DNA of 64,000 nt from positions 310,001-374,000 of the forward strand of contig NZ_JAJTWW010000001.1 in assembly GCF_021729135.1 (NCBI RefSeq), read 5' to 3'. Shown here piece after piece: positions 38,956-48,609 of the stretch (within the stretch, counting starts at the first letter, position 1; each line of letters opens with the position of its first letter). The DNA comes from Brevibacterium daeguense. Its GTDB lineage: Bacteria; Actinomycetota; Actinomycetes; Actinomycetales; Brevibacteriaceae. The position numbers and the translations under genes are program-made. Under the pieces are notes generated by a model that worked only from the letters and a program-made list of their open reading frames with translations, ran no database searches and was not told the origin of the DNA.

Positions 38956-38977
38956 TCTTGGGAATCAAGATTCTTGA
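38956..38977. promoter_or_regulatory. Paired palindromes, probable MarR operator
   Basis: TCTTG-GGAAT-CAAGA (38956-38970) overlaps TCAAGA-T-TCTTGA (38965-38977), a perfect palindrome about its centre base. They lie 28-49 bp upstream of the marR-type ATG, in line with TTGA/TCAA-containing MarR operators. Confidence 0.6.
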
Positions 38978-39251
38978 GCAGGAGCGGCGCAGGAGCGGAC
39001 CGGAAGCGGACCAAGAACGGACCCCGAGCGGCGCAGGGAGTGCCCGTCGACACAGCTGACCGTCCGTTGTGTCCATCGCGGGGACAGCGACTAGTGTGGA
39101 CTCTGGTTGATTCGCTTCACCCCCACCCGCAAACGGCACGGTCGGCGCGTTCCGAGTTGGTTCCGGATGACCCGGCAGGGATATCCCGGATGTTCCGCGA
39201 GGACGCTTCGGCAGGAACGGCCGGGCAGTGCCATGACGTAAAGGAACACAC

Positions 39252-40424
39252 GTGGATCTTTTCGAGTATCAGGCGCGTGACCTCTTCGAGAAGCACGGGG
39301 TGCCCGTGCTCAAGGCGAAGGTCGCCGAAACCCCGGAGGAAGCGCAGGCCGGGGCCGAGGCGCTGGGCGGCGGCACCGTCGTCGTCAAGTCGCAGGTCAA
39401 GGTCGGCGGCCGCGGCAAGGCCGGCGGCGTGAAGCTGGCGAAGAATCCCGAGGAGGCCAGGCAGCGGGCCGAGGAGATCCTCGGGCTCGACATCAAGGGC
39501 CACATCACCAAGCGGGTGATGATCGCCGAGGGCGCCGACATCGCGGAGGAGTACTACTTCTCGGTGCTGCTCGACCGCGCCAACCGCACCTACCTCGCCA
39601 TGTGCTCGAAAGAGGGCGGCATGGACATCGAGACGCTCGCCGAGGAGCGACCCGAGGCGCTCGCCCGGGTTCCCGTCTCCCCGCTGACGGGCATCGATGA
39701 CGCCAAGGCCAAGGAGATCGTCGAGGCGGCAGGCTTCGACGGCGAGCTCGCGGGCAAGATCGCCGACGTCCTGCAGACCCTGTGGACCGTGTTCGACGAG
39801 GAGGACGCCACCCTGGTCGAGGTGAACCCGCTGGTGTCCACCGGAGCCGGCGACATCATCGCCCTCGACGGCAAGGTGTCCCTGGACGACAACGCCTCCT
39901 TCCGCCACCCGGACCACGAGGACCTGCGCGACATCGACGCCGAGGATCCCCTCGAGCTCAAGGCCAAGAAGCTCGACCTCAACTACGTCAAGCTCGACGG
40001 CGAGGTCGGGATCATCGGCAACGGCGCAGGCCTGGTGATGTCGACCCTCGACGTGACCGCCTACGCCGGCGAGCGCCACAACGGCGTCAAGCCCGCCAAC
40101 TTCCTCGACATCGGCGGCGGCGCCTCGGCGGAGGTCATGGCCAACGGCCTCGACGTCATCCTCGGCGACGACCAGGTCAAGAGCGTGTTCGTCAACGTCT
40201 TCGGCGGCATCACCGCCTGCGACGAGGTGGCCAACGGCATCGTCAAGGCCCTCGAACTGCTCGGCGACACCGCAACCAAGCCGCTGGTCGTGCGGCTGGA
40301 CGGCAACAACGTGGAGGAGGGCCGCCGCATTCTGGAGTCGGCCGACCACCCGCTCGTCACCCTCACCGACACCATGGACGGCGGCGCCGACAAGGCCGCC
40401 GAACTCGCCGCCGCTGCGAACTGA
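39252..40424 (+). CDS. sucC: Succinyl-CoA synthetase beta subunit
   Basis: Forms succinyl-CoA or ATP in the TCA cycle with SucD. The 390-aa ATP-grasp protein starts at GTG 39252 ('[20 protein letters not shown]') with AAAGGA upstream. '[17 protein letters not shown]' near residues 45-61 is the nucleotide loop and '[17 protein letters not shown]' near residues 315-331 the subunit-interface signature. Confidence 0.97.
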   Translation: MDLFEYQARDLFEKHGVPVLKAKVAETPEEAQAGAEALGGGTVVVKSQVKVGGRGKAGGVKLAKNPEEARQRAEEILGLDIKGHITKRVMIAEGADIAEEYYFSVLLDRANRTYLAMCSKEGGMDIETLAEERPEALARVPVSPLTGIDDAKAKEIVEAAGFDGELAGKIADVLQTLWTVFDEEDATLVEVNPLVSTGAGDIIALDGKVSLDDNASFRHPDHEDLRDIDAEDPLELKAKKLDLNYVKLDGEVGIIGNGAGLVMSTLDVTAYAGERHNGVKPANFLDIGGGASAEVMANGLDVILGDDQVKSVFVNVFGGITACDEVANGIVKALELLGDTATKPLVVRLDGNNVEEGRRILESADHPLVTLTDTMDGGADKAAELAAAAN

Positions 40425-40448
40425 TAGCCCGAAAGGTCAGCACATACT

Positions 40449-41345
40449 ATGTCGATTTTCCTCAACCAGGATTCGAAGATCATCGTCCAGGGCATCACCG
40501 GCGGTGAGGGCACCAAGCACACCGCACGCATGCTCGCCTCCGGAGCCGATGTCGTCGGCGGCGTGAACGCCCGGAAGGCGGGCACCACCGTCAGCCACCA
40601 GGACGCCGACGGCAACGACGTGGAGCTGCCGGTCTTCGGCGGCGTCAGCGAGGCGATGGAGAAGACCGGCGCGGATGTCTCCGTGATGTTCGTGCCGCCG
40701 GCCTTCGCCAAGGACGCGGGCCTCGAAGCCGTCGACGCGGGCATCGGCCTGCTCGTCATCATCACCGAGGGCATCCCGGTCCAGGACTCGGCCGCGATCT
40801 GGGCGCACGCCTGCGAGAAGGGCAATGCGACCCGGATCATCGGCCCCAACTGCCCGGGCATCATCTCTCCCGGTGAGTCGCTGGCCGGCATCATCCCCGC
40901 CAATATCACCAAGAAGGGCAAGCTCGGGCTCGTCTCGAAGTCCGGCACCCTGACCTACCAGATGATGTACGAGCTGCGCGATCTCGGCTTCTCCACCGCC
41001 ATCGGAATCGGCGGGGACCCGGTGATCGGCACCACGCACATCGACGCGCTCGCGGCGTTCCAGGAGGACCCGGACACCGAGGCGATCGTGATGATCGGCG
41101 AGATCGGCGGCGACGCCGAGGAGCGCGCCGCCGACTTCATCAAGGAGAACGTCACCAAGCCGGTCGTGGGCTACGTGGCGGGCTTCACCGCTCCCGAGGG
41201 CAAGACGATGGGCCACGCCGGCGCGATCGTGTCGGGCTCCTCCGGCACCGCGCAGGCGAAGAAGGAAGCTCTCGAGGCGGCCGGCGTCAAGGTGGGCAAG
41301 ACCCCGTCGGAGACTGCAGAGCTCATGCGCGAACTGCTCTCCTGA
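40449..41345 (+). CDS. sucD: Succinyl-CoA synthetase alpha subunit
   Basis: Carries the phosphohistidine of the enzyme. The 298-aa protein has the CoA-binding fold '[16 protein letters not shown]', '[12 protein letters not shown]' near residue 136, and the active-site His in '[17 protein letters not shown]' near residue 257. It is 24 bp downstream of sucC and followed by a terminator. Confidence 0.97.
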   Translation: MSIFLNQDSKIIVQGITGGEGTKHTARMLASGADVVGGVNARKAGTTVSHQDADGNDVELPVFGGVSEAMEKTGADVSVMFVPPAFAKDAGLEAVDAGIGLLVIITEGIPVQDSAAIWAHACEKGNATRIIGPNCPGIISPGESLAGIIPANITKKGKLGLVSKSGTLTYQMMYELRDLGFSTAIGIGGDPVIGTTHIDALAAFQEDPDTEAIVMIGEIGGDAEERAADFIKENVTKPVVGYVAGFTAPEGKTMGHAGAIVSGSSGTAQAKKEALEAAGVKVGKTPSETAELMRELLS

Positions 41346-41409
41346 CCCTGCGGCGAGCTCGCCCGCACCGCGCCATCACGGCGGCGGCAGGAGAGCTCCG
41401 GCACCAGAG

Positions 41410-41444
41410 AAGATCCCGAGGCCGGTGACCGGCCTCGGGATCTT
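41410..41444 (+). terminator. Terminator after sucCD
   Basis: A 16-bp stem (41410-41425 with 41429-41444), 3-base loop, followed by TTC. It lies 65 bp after sucD and before a convergent gene. Confidence 0.8.
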
Positions 41445-41464
41445 TCGCGCGGCAGATCAGGGGA

Positions 41465-41875
41465 TCAGCGGCCGGTCCCGTTCTCGGCCTTGACCGAGAC
41501 GACGGGCACCTCGGCATCGAGGATGATCCGCTGGGCGGTCGAGCCCATGATGAGCTTGCCGACGGGGGAGCGCTTGCGCGAGCCGATGACGATCATCCAC
41601 ACCTCCGGCGTGGCCTCCGCGAGCGCGAGGATCTCGTCGACGGCGTCATTGCCCCGCAGGAACTGCTTGAGCTCGTGCTTGACGCCGGCGGCCTCGAGCG
41701 CGCCGGCCACCTCCTTGAGATCGTCCTTCGACGCCACGCCCAGTTCGTCGATCGCCTCCCCGATCCCCGCGTTGAGGACCAGCAGTGTGTCATCGAAGGC
41801 CTTCGCCTGGCGGATGCCGAACTTGACGGCAGCCATTCCCTCGGGGCTCGGGGTGTAACCGACCAGAATCGTCAT
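41465..41875 (-). CDS. Universal stress protein
   Basis: A 136-aa UspA-type protein; ATG 41875 follows CAGGAGAA. The ATP-binding motif G-x2-G-x9-G-S/T is approximated by 'IGSRKRSPVGKLIMGSTAQRI' (read as separate parts, Gly in IGS, VG and MGS) near residues 102-122. The start 'MTILVGYTPSPEG' is typical. Probably a cytosolic stress or energy sensor. Confidence 0.88.
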   Translation of the reverse strand: MTILVGYTPSPEGMAAVKFGIRQAKAFDDTLLVLNAGIGEAIDELGVASKDDLKEVAGALEAAGVKHELKQFLRGNDAVDEILALAEATPEVWMIVIGSRKRSPVGKLIMGSTAQRIILDAEVPVVSVKAENGTGR

Positions 41876-41961
41876 GGGGCAGTTCTCCTGTGGTGTGCCG
41901 GACATTCGTCTCTCACCTTAGTCGGGATCTCGCCGTCGGAACCAGGACGAGAGAGCGTCCG

Positions 41962-41967
41962 TAGACT
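41962..41967 (+). promoter_or_regulatory. Leaderless-type -10 box for the methyltransferase gene
   Basis: TAGACT ends exactly 7 bases before ATG 41975 and no ribosome site is present. Confidence 0.5.
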
Positions 41968-41974
41968 TGTCGAC

Positions 41975-43294
41975 ATGGCCGCCTCCCTCCTGCCCGATCC
42001 CGAGCTCGGTGCCGCATCGTCGGCACAGCTCGCAGCGCACCTCCCCGGCTGGCCGACGGGCCATCCCAGCGCGCGTCTGCTGCACGAATACGTCCTCGGC
42101 CGCAGCGCCGGAGTCCTCGACATCTCGGGACGGCCGAACACCGAGGCACCGGTCATTCAGGCTGCCGAGCCAGCGGTGAGCGGGGACGACAGGCCCGTTT
42201 CCGAGGCGCTCCGCGGCTTTCAGCAGCTCAGGACGCTGGTCCTCGACGACCCCGACGGCGCGCTGTCGACGGTGCTTGCGGTGACCGCCGGCGCCGAGGT
42301 CGAGGTCTACTGCGATTCCCTCGCCGATGAGCGCCGGGTGCAGGAAGCCGCCGAGACCGTGCCCGGGATCTCGGTGCTGGCGCCGGCCGGAGCCCATCTG
42401 GCCGGTGTCCCCGCTCCTCGGACGGCGGGGCCCGAGGCGGGCGGCGAGCACCGCGTGATCATCAGCGCCCCGAAGACGGTCGCGGGCCTGCGCGAATACC
42501 TCGGAGCGGTGTCCGCCGGCGCCGCGGAGGTGATCGTCGTCGGCCGGATCAAGCACCTGACTCCTGCCGTCAACGCCGAGCTCGCCCGATGGTTCGCCCG
42601 GGTCGACGTGTCGCCTGCGCTCGCGAAATCCCGGCTCATCATCGGCTCGCAGCCGCACCGGCCGGCACCGGCGCCGACCCGATTCCCCGCGCTGGCCCGC
42701 GTCCCCTCACCGCTGCCCGAGCTGCCCGAACTCACCGTCGCGGCCCACGGCGCCTGCTTCTCCGGCACCAGGGCCGACCCAGGGACCTCGCTGCTGCTCA
42801 GTGCCCTGAGCACCCACCGCGAGGAACTGGCGGCCAGCGGCGACGGCTCTCCGCGGGTGCTCGACCTGGGCTGCGGGAACGGCTGGCTGCTGGCGAGCCT
42901 CGGACAGCTGCTCCCGGGCGCCCGGCTGGCCGGCACGGACGTGTCCAAGGCGGCGCTCGCCTCGGCGGCGGAGACCTGCCGTCGGGCCGGCGTCGAGGCG
43001 CAGCTGTGGCTGTCGGATGCCGGCGACCCGGTTGACCACCCGCAGGCCGGGGCGGCATCGGGGTCCTACGACCTCATCGTCCTCAACCCGCCGTTCCACT
43101 CCGGCCACTCCGTGGAGACGGACACCGCGGCTCGCATGATCGAGCGGGCAGCGACCCTGGTGGCACCGGAGGGACGCCTGGTCTGCGTGTTCAACTCCCA
43201 CCTGCGGTACCGCCCGCTGGTGCAGCGCGCGTTCGGCAGGTCCGAGCAGTGGGCTCGGGACCGACGGTTCACGGTCGTGAGCGCTCAGGCGTGA
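41975..43294 (+). CDS. RsmC/RlmG-like methyltransferase
   Basis: Likely a 16S or 23S rRNA guanine-N2 methyltransferase. The 439-aa protein has two related halves as in RsmC/RlmG. The degenerate N-terminal half (about residues 60-240) lacks a SAM loop. The catalytic C-terminal half has 'VLDLGCGNGWLLASLGQ' near residues 296-312 and the substrate-base motif 'NPPFHSGHS' near residue 370. The open frame extends further upstream, but the TAGACT box places the start at ATG 41975. Which rRNA base is modified cannot be told. Confidence 0.8.
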   Translation: MAASLLPDPELGAASSAQLAAHLPGWPTGHPSARLLHEYVLGRSAGVLDISGRPNTEAPVIQAAEPAVSGDDRPVSEALRGFQQLRTLVLDDPDGALSTVLAVTAGAEVEVYCDSLADERRVQEAAETVPGISVLAPAGAHLAGVPAPRTAGPEAGGEHRVIISAPKTVAGLREYLGAVSAGAAEVIVVGRIKHLTPAVNAELARWFARVDVSPALAKSRLIIGSQPHRPAPAPTRFPALARVPSPLPELPELTVAAHGACFSGTRADPGTSLLLSALSTHREELAASGDGSPRVLDLGCGNGWLLASLGQLLPGARLAGTDVSKAALASAAETCRRAGVEAQLWLSDAGDPVDHPQAGAASGSYDLIVLNPPFHSGHSVETDTAARMIERAATLVAPEGRLVCVFNSHLRYRPLVQRAFGRSEQWARDRRFTVVSAQA

Positions 43295-43334
43295 TTCCGG
43301 CAGGTCATCCTGTCGTCATCGGCTGCGGCGACGG

Positions 43335-43365
43335 TGGACAGTCGGACGCCCGTTGTCGATAGGAT
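43335..43365 (+). promoter_or_regulatory. Candidate promoter of the NAGGN operon
   Basis: TGGACA (43335-43340) and TAGGAT (43360-43365) are separated by 19 bp, about 40 bases before the first gene. The long spacer makes the call weak. Confidence 0.35.
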
Positions 43366-43405
43366 GAATTCGAATTGGCCAGACTACCGAAGGATGTGAG
43401 CGGCC

Positions 43406-45205
43406 GTGTGCGGAATCTGCGGTGAGATCGGAAGGACCCACGAGCCGGACGCCGGCGCAGTGGAGACCATGAGCAGTGCGATGCGCAGCCGCGGGCCCGA
43501 CGGAGACGGCGTCTATGCCAAGGACAACGTGATCTTCGGACATCGGCGGCTGGCGATCATCGACCTCACGGATGCCGGCGCCCAGCCCATGCACGACCCG
43601 GAGCTGCGGCTGAGCATCGTGTTCAACGGCTGCATCTACAACTATCCGGAGCTGCTGGCGGAGCTGCGCGGCCTCGGCCACCGATTCCGCGGCCACTCGG
43701 ACACCGAGGTCGTGCTCAAGGCCTACGCGCAGTGGGGCGAGGACTTCATCCACCGGCTCAAGGGCATGTTCGCCTTCGCGCTGTTCGACGAGCGCTCCGG
43801 CCGCGTGCTGGTCGCCCGCGACCGCCTCGGCGTCAAGCCCTTCTACTACGCCGAGGTGGGCGGCGTCTTCCGCTTCGCGTCCACCCTGCCGGCGATCCTC
43901 GCCGCAGGCGGCGTCGACACCCGGATCGACCCGGTGGCGCTGCATCACTACATGTCGTTCCACGCAGTCGTCCCTGCGCCGCACACGATCCTCCAGGGCG
44001 TCCGCAAGCTGCCGCCGGCCACCCTGATGTGGATCGAGCCCGACGGCACCCGTTCCGAGCGGACCTACTGGGAGCCGATCTTCGAGGACGACCCGGCCAA
44101 GTCGGACTGGTCCGACGACGACTGGACCGAGGCCGTCCTCGACAGCGTCCGTGCCGCCGTGCGCCGTCGGCTGGTCTCCGATGTGCCGGTGGGCGTACTG
44201 CTGTCCGGTGGCCTGGACTCCAGCCTCATCGTGGGCCTGCTGTCCGAGGAGGGGCAGCAGGACCTCAGCACCTTCTCGATCGGCTTCGAAGCCGCCGGCG
44301 GCGAGGAGGGCGACGAGTTCAAGTACTCCGACGTCATCGCCGAGCACTACGGCACTCGCCACCATCAGATCCGGATCGACACCGCTCGGATGCTGCCGGC
44401 CCTCGACAGCGCCATCCACGCGATGGCCGAACCCATGGTGTCCCACGACGCCGTGGCGTTCTACCTGCTCAGCGAGGAAGTGTCCAAGCACGTCAAGGTC
44501 GTCCAGTCCGGGCAGGGCGCCGACGAGGTGTTCGCCGGCTATCATTGGTATCCGCCGATGTACAACACGGGCGAGGACCCCCAGGCGGCGCTCGAGAGCT
44601 ACCGGGCGGCGTTCTTCGACCGCACCCACGAGGAGATGGGCAGGCTGGTCAGCCCCCGATTCATGCCCGGCTCGGACGTGTCCTCGGAGTTCGTCGATGC
44701 CCACTTCCGGCGGCCCGGCGCGACGAAGGGGATCGATCGGGCGCTGCGGATCGATCACACGATCATGGCTGTGGACGACCCGGTCAAGCGCGTCGACAAC
44801 ATGACGATGGCCTGGGGCCTGGAGTCCCGGATGCCCTTCCTCGACCACGAACTCGTCGAACTCGCAGCGCAGTGCCCGGCCCGCCTCAAGACGGCGCAGG
44901 ACGGCAAGGGCGTGCTCAAGGAGGCCGGACGCCGGATCATCCCCTCGGAGGTCATCGACCGCCCCAAGGGCTACTTCCCGGTGCCCGCGCTCAAGCACCT
45001 CGGCGGACCGTACCTGGAGAAGGTCCGCGAGGCGGTCACCGGACAGACCGCGCGCGACCGCGGACTGTTCCAGCAGGACGCCGTCGATCAGCTCCTCGCT
45101 GACCCCAACGGCAACCTCACCCCGCTGCGGGGCAATCGGCTGTGGCAGATCGCGCTGCTGGAGATGTGGCTGCAGAGCCACAGCATCTCGGGACCCGCGG
45201 CCTGA
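43406..45205 (+). CDS. asnO: N-acetylglutaminylglutamine amidotransferase (AsnB-like)
   Basis: Class II glutamine amidotransferase of the asparagine-synthetase superfamily. It is thought to amidate the C-terminus of N-acetylglutaminylglutamine. GTG 43406 gives 599 aa. Cys2 of 'MCGICGEIGR' is the N-terminal nucleophile; the glutaminase domain covers residues 1-200. The PP-loop 'LLSGGLDSSLIVGLL' near residue 269 marks the synthetase domain. What separates it from asparagine synthetase is context: a GNAT/ATP-grasp fusion and an M42 peptidase follow on the same strand. Confidence 0.85.
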   Translation: MCGICGEIGRTHEPDAGAVETMSSAMRSRGPDGDGVYAKDNVIFGHRRLAIIDLTDAGAQPMHDPELRLSIVFNGCIYNYPELLAELRGLGHRFRGHSDTEVVLKAYAQWGEDFIHRLKGMFAFALFDERSGRVLVARDRLGVKPFYYAEVGGVFRFASTLPAILAAGGVDTRIDPVALHHYMSFHAVVPAPHTILQGVRKLPPATLMWIEPDGTRSERTYWEPIFEDDPAKSDWSDDDWTEAVLDSVRAAVRRRLVSDVPVGVLLSGGLDSSLIVGLLSEEGQQDLSTFSIGFEAAGGEEGDEFKYSDVIAEHYGTRHHQIRIDTARMLPALDSAIHAMAEPMVSHDAVAFYLLSEEVSKHVKVVQSGQGADEVFAGYHWYPPMYNTGEDPQAALESYRAAFFDRTHEEMGRLVSPRFMPGSDVSSEFVDAHFRRPGATKGIDRALRIDHTIMAVDDPVKRVDNMTMAWGLESRMPFLDHELVELAAQCPARLKTAQDGKGVLKEAGRRIIPSEVIDRPKGYFPVPALKHLGGPYLEKVREAVTGQTARDRGLFQQDAVDQLLADPNGNLTPLRGNRLWQIALLEMWLQSHSISGPAA

Positions 45206-45272
45206 GCGCCGAGGGATTGGCATCGATGAACCTCGACCTCGCCCGGACCGGCGAGACCGGACAGGAGGCGGC

Positions 45273-46964
45273 ATGAAGCAGGACGTGATCCAGGAGCTCG
45301 GCTGGGGGCGGCTGGTGTTCGGGCAGACCTTTGCCGAGATCGAGGAGATCGGGCGGGTGCTGCGCGATGAGGCCGGCGGCACGCGGGACATCTGCATGTA
45401 CCTCAAGGACCCGCACGTGCTCGTCGCGCTCCATCCGGAGGAGTACTTCATCGATCCGAGCCACACCTACCGCCTCGACCTCTCCGAGCTGCCGGAGCTG
45501 CCGGAGGCCCCGGGCATCGAGGTTCGGCCCATCGAATCCAAGGACGAGGCCGAGGCCATCAACCGCATCTACGTCCTGCGATCGATGGTGCCGGCCGACG
45601 TCGAGGTGATGTGGGAGAACCATCTGGACAATCCCGCTGTGCAGTACCTCGTCGCCGTCGACACGGCCGACGGCGAGATCATCGGCACCGTCACGGGGGT
45701 GGATCACGGGGCGCTGTTCGATGACCCGGAGCGTGGGTCCTCGCTGTGGTGTCTGGCAGTCGATCCGGTCACGCCGCGCTCGGGTCTCGGCGGGCACCTC
45801 GCCGCGTCGCTTGCCCATCGGATGGCCGACGCCGGTGCGAAGTTCATGGACCTGTCGGTGATGTGGGACAACGAGGGCGCCATCAAGCTCTATGAGCGGA
45901 TGGGCTTCAGGCGCACTCCGATCTACGGGATCAAGCGCAAGAACGCGATCAACGAGAAGCTCTACGCCGCCCCACCCGTCGAAGGCCTCGAAGAGCTCAA
46001 CCCCTATGCCCGCATCATCGCGGATGAGGCCATCCGCCGCGGGATCCGGGTCACGGTGCTCGACGCCGACACCGGGTACATGCAGCTGGAGCACGGCGGG
46101 CGGAGCGTGATCACGCGGGAATCGCTGTCCCAGTACACCACTGCGGTGGCGATGAGCCGCTGCGAGGACAAGCGGGTGACCCGCAAGATCGTCGAGGCGG
46201 CCGGCGTGCGGGTGCCGCAGGGCCGCAACGCCACGTTCGACCAGGAGGACGTCGACTTCCTCGACGAGGTCGGCACGCTGGTGGTCAAACCGGTGCGCGG
46301 AGAGCAGGGAGCCGGCATCACCATCGGCGTGAAGACGGAGAAGCAGCTGCGGGAGGCTCTGGTTCGGGCTGGGGGGCAGGGCTCGGAGATCCTCCTGGAG
46401 GAGTACTGCGAGGGCAAGGACCTGCGCATCCTCGTCATCAACGGCCGGGTGTCGGCCGCTGCCATCCGGCGGCCCGCCTCGGTGGTGGGCGACGGAGAGA
46501 CACCGCTGGCGGAGCTGATCCGACGGCAGTCGAAGCGCCGTGGCGCCGCCACCGGCGGGGAATCGAAGATCCCGCTCGACGAGACGACCGAGGCGACGAT
46601 CCGGGAGCAGGGGTACACCTTCGAGGACGTGCTCGCCGCGGGCAAGCGGCTGGAGGTCAGGAGGACGGCGAATCTCCACACCGGCGGCACCATCCACGAC
46701 GTCACCGAGCGGCTGCACCCGGTGCTGGCCCAAGCGGCGCTGACGGCAGCTGGGGCCATCGACATCCCCGTGACCGGCATCGACCTCCTGGTGCCCGACG
46801 TCGAGGGCGAGGAGTACGTGTTCATCGAGGCCAATGAACGGCCGGGCCTGGCCAACCACGAGCCGCAGCCGGTGCCTGCCGAGTTCATCGACTACCTGTT
46901 CCCGAACTCCAAGCGCACACCGTGGACCTGGGAGCCGGAGAAGCCGCAGGATCCCAGCAACTGA
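45273..46964 (+). CDS. ngg: N-acetylglutaminylglutamine synthetase (GNAT/ATP-grasp fusion)
   Basis: Bifunctional enzyme proposed to acetylate glutamine and ligate a second glutamine. The 563-aa protein has an N-terminal GNAT domain (about residues 85-235, acetyl-CoA motif 'PVTPRSGLGGHLAASLAHRM' near residue 168). An ATP-grasp ligase domain follows (about residues 250-555, 'VVKPVRGEQGAGITIGVK' near residue 337, 'FIEANERPGLANHEPQP' near residue 518). This domain order is characteristic of Ngg. It lies 68 bp after asnO and a GGAGG site precedes the ATG. Confidence 0.88.
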   Translation: MKQDVIQELGWGRLVFGQTFAEIEEIGRVLRDEAGGTRDICMYLKDPHVLVALHPEEYFIDPSHTYRLDLSELPELPEAPGIEVRPIESKDEAEAINRIYVLRSMVPADVEVMWENHLDNPAVQYLVAVDTADGEIIGTVTGVDHGALFDDPERGSSLWCLAVDPVTPRSGLGGHLAASLAHRMADAGAKFMDLSVMWDNEGAIKLYERMGFRRTPIYGIKRKNAINEKLYAAPPVEGLEELNPYARIIADEAIRRGIRVTVLDADTGYMQLEHGGRSVITRESLSQYTTAVAMSRCEDKRVTRKIVEAAGVRVPQGRNATFDQEDVDFLDEVGTLVVKPVRGEQGAGITIGVKTEKQLREALVRAGGQGSEILLEEYCEGKDLRILVINGRVSAAAIRRPASVVGDGETPLAELIRRQSKRRGAATGGESKIPLDETTEATIREQGYTFEDVLAAGKRLEVRRTANLHTGGTIHDVTERLHPVLAQAALTAAGAIDIPVTGIDLLVPDVEGEEYVFIEANERPGLANHEPQPVPAEFIDYLFPNSKRTPWTWEPEKPQDPSN

Positions 46965-47069
46965 GGTTCGGGTCGGGGCCTGTACCCTGGTCGCCAGCAC
47001 CGCCGGTCGGCTCGGGCTGCGCCCAGCCGCATTCGGCAGACCGGAAACCCCAGCAGCAGGAAGGCTCTG

Positions 47070-48437
47070 ATGAAAGACACCGCATCTGACACCACCATCG
47101 ACGTCCAGGAGCTCGGCAAGGCGAACCTCACCGGCTTCGAGGAGCTCGCCGCGGGTCAGATCGACACGGAGTGGATGATCGACATCCTCTTCCGCCTGCT
47201 GCGCACGCCCAGCCCCTCGGGACGGACCGACGCCGTGATGCAGTACATCGGCGACATCGTCAGCGACCTCGGCCTCGAATCTCGGGTCACGCGTCAGGGC
47301 ACCCTGGTGGTCGAGCTCCCCGGCGAGACCGAGACCGTCGACCGCGCGCTCGTCGTCCACGCCGACACGATCGGGTGCATGGTCGCCGGTCTCAAGGACA
47401 ACGGACGCCTGCAGGTGGTGCCCATCGGCACCTTCTCCGCCCGCTTCGCCGAAGGAGCACGCGTTCAGATCATCACCGAGCAGCCCGACGAGGTCTACAC
47501 GGGCACGATCCTTCCGCTCAAGAGCAGCGGGCACGCCTACGGCGACGAGATCGACGATCAGGAGATCAGCTGGGACCACGTGGAGGTCCGTGTCGATGAG
47601 CGCGTCAGCGACAAGGCCGGACTGGAGGAGCTCGGTATCGAGATCGGCAACACCGTCGCCCTCCTGTCGGTTCCCATGACGTCCCGCTCGGGCTACATCA
47701 ACGCCCGCCACCTGGACGGCAAGGCGGGCGTTGCGATCGCCCTCGCCGCTGCCAAGAGCGTCAAGGAAGGCCGCCTGCGCCTGCCGCACCGGACCAGCAT
47801 CATGGTGACGATCTTCGAAGAGGTCGGCCACGGCGCGTCGTCCGGAGTGTCGGAGGATGTCGCCGAGCTGGTGTCGATCGACAACGCAGTGTGCGCGCCG
47901 GGGCAGAACTCGATCGAGTACGGGGTGACGATCCCGCTCAAGGATCTGCACGGGCCGTTCGACTACCACCTGACGCGCAAGCTCATCCGCCTGGCGCAGA
48001 AGCACGGGCTTCCGGTGGCCCGCGACATCTTCAAGTTCTATCGCTCGGACGTCGCCGCCGCGCTCGAGGCCGGGGCCGGAGCGCGCGCCGCTCTCGTGGC
48101 GTTCGGATTGGACGCCTCCCATGGGTGGGAGCGCACGCACGTCGAATCGCTCGTCGCCTGCGCCGACCTGATCACGCTGTGGCTGCAGACTCCGCTGACC
48201 ATGGGGGAATGGGACAAGCAGAAGGTCGGGCCGCTGGAGAACTTCCCGTCCCAGCGGCAGCCGATGATCGAGGAGCAGCCAGGCGACCGCCAGCACGAGG
48301 GCGAGATCTCGAATGTGCCGCGCTACCACCCCGAATTCGACGCGGACGGCGACAGCGGCTCGGTGCCTGCAGAGGCTGCCCAATCCGATCGCACCGGCCC
48401 GGAGGGACTGAGCTCGAGCGACTGGGCCGACAGCTGA
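47070..48437 (+). CDS. NAGGN-associated M42 family peptidase
   Basis: Third gene of the osmoprotectant set, a 455-aa M42 aminopeptidase-like hydrolase. Metal ligands appear in 'VVHADTIGCMV' near residue 92, 'NARHLDGKAGVA' near residue 212, 'IFEEVGHGASSGV' near residue 250 and 'DASHGWERTH' near residue 351. It may turn over the dipeptide or recycle its amide. The last 50 residues are a low-complexity tail not needed for the fold. AGCAGGAAGG precedes the ATG. Confidence 0.85.
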   Translation: MKDTASDTTIDVQELGKANLTGFEELAAGQIDTEWMIDILFRLLRTPSPSGRTDAVMQYIGDIVSDLGLESRVTRQGTLVVELPGETETVDRALVVHADTIGCMVAGLKDNGRLQVVPIGTFSARFAEGARVQIITEQPDEVYTGTILPLKSSGHAYGDEIDDQEISWDHVEVRVDERVSDKAGLEELGIEIGNTVALLSVPMTSRSGYINARHLDGKAGVAIALAAAKSVKEGRLRLPHRTSIMVTIFEEVGHGASSGVSEDVAELVSIDNAVCAPGQNSIEYGVTIPLKDLHGPFDYHLTRKLIRLAQKHGLPVARDIFKFYRSDVAAALEAGAGARAALVAFGLDASHGWERTHVESLVACADLITLWLQTPLTMGEWDKQKVGPLENFPSQRQPMIEEQPGDRQHEGEISNVPRYHPEFDADGDSGSVPAEAAQSDRTGPEGLSSSDWADS

Positions 48438-48549
48438 TCTGCTGGGGCCGCCAGCAGCTCGGCGGGCCTGACGGCTGATCTGCTGGGGCCGACAGTTGAG
48501 CAGCCCGGCCGACAGCTGATCTGCTGGGGCCGACAGCTGAGCAGGGAAG
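48427..48549 (+). repeat. 41-bp x 3 tandem repeat at the end of the NAGGN operon
   Basis: Three units with period 41 share the core GACAGCTGATCTGCTGGGG (starting at 48429, 48470 and 48511). The first overlaps the stop codon of the M42 gene. Units contain CTGCT/AGCAG-type inverted parts. Function unknown. Confidence 0.85.
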
Positions 48550-48552
48550 CGA

Positions 48553-48591
48553 CGAGGCGGCGATCACCGAAGGTTCGGGATCGCCGCCTCG
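48553..48591. terminator. Bidirectional terminator between the M42 gene and ohr
   Basis: A 13-bp stem (48553-48565 with 48579-48591) contains an inner CCGAA/TTCGG stem, giving a compact hairpin between convergent genes. Confidence 0.8.
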
Positions 48592-48609
48592 CGCGGTGTC
48601 AGGGGATTG

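Noticed and set aside
43406..45205. Ordinary asparagine synthetase asnB
   Set aside because: The superfamily is right, but the adjoining GNAT/ATP-grasp and M42 genes fit the NAGGN amidotransferase better.
45117..48383. 1088-residue antisense frame opposite ngg and the M42 gene
   Set aside because: It mirrors two well-supported genes in a GC-rich region, has no ribosome site, and its composition (Arg, Gly, Leu, His, Asp) is typical of a shadow frame.
48427..48549. CRISPR array
   Set aside because: The 41-bp units are directly adjacent with no spacers, and no cas genes are present in the window.
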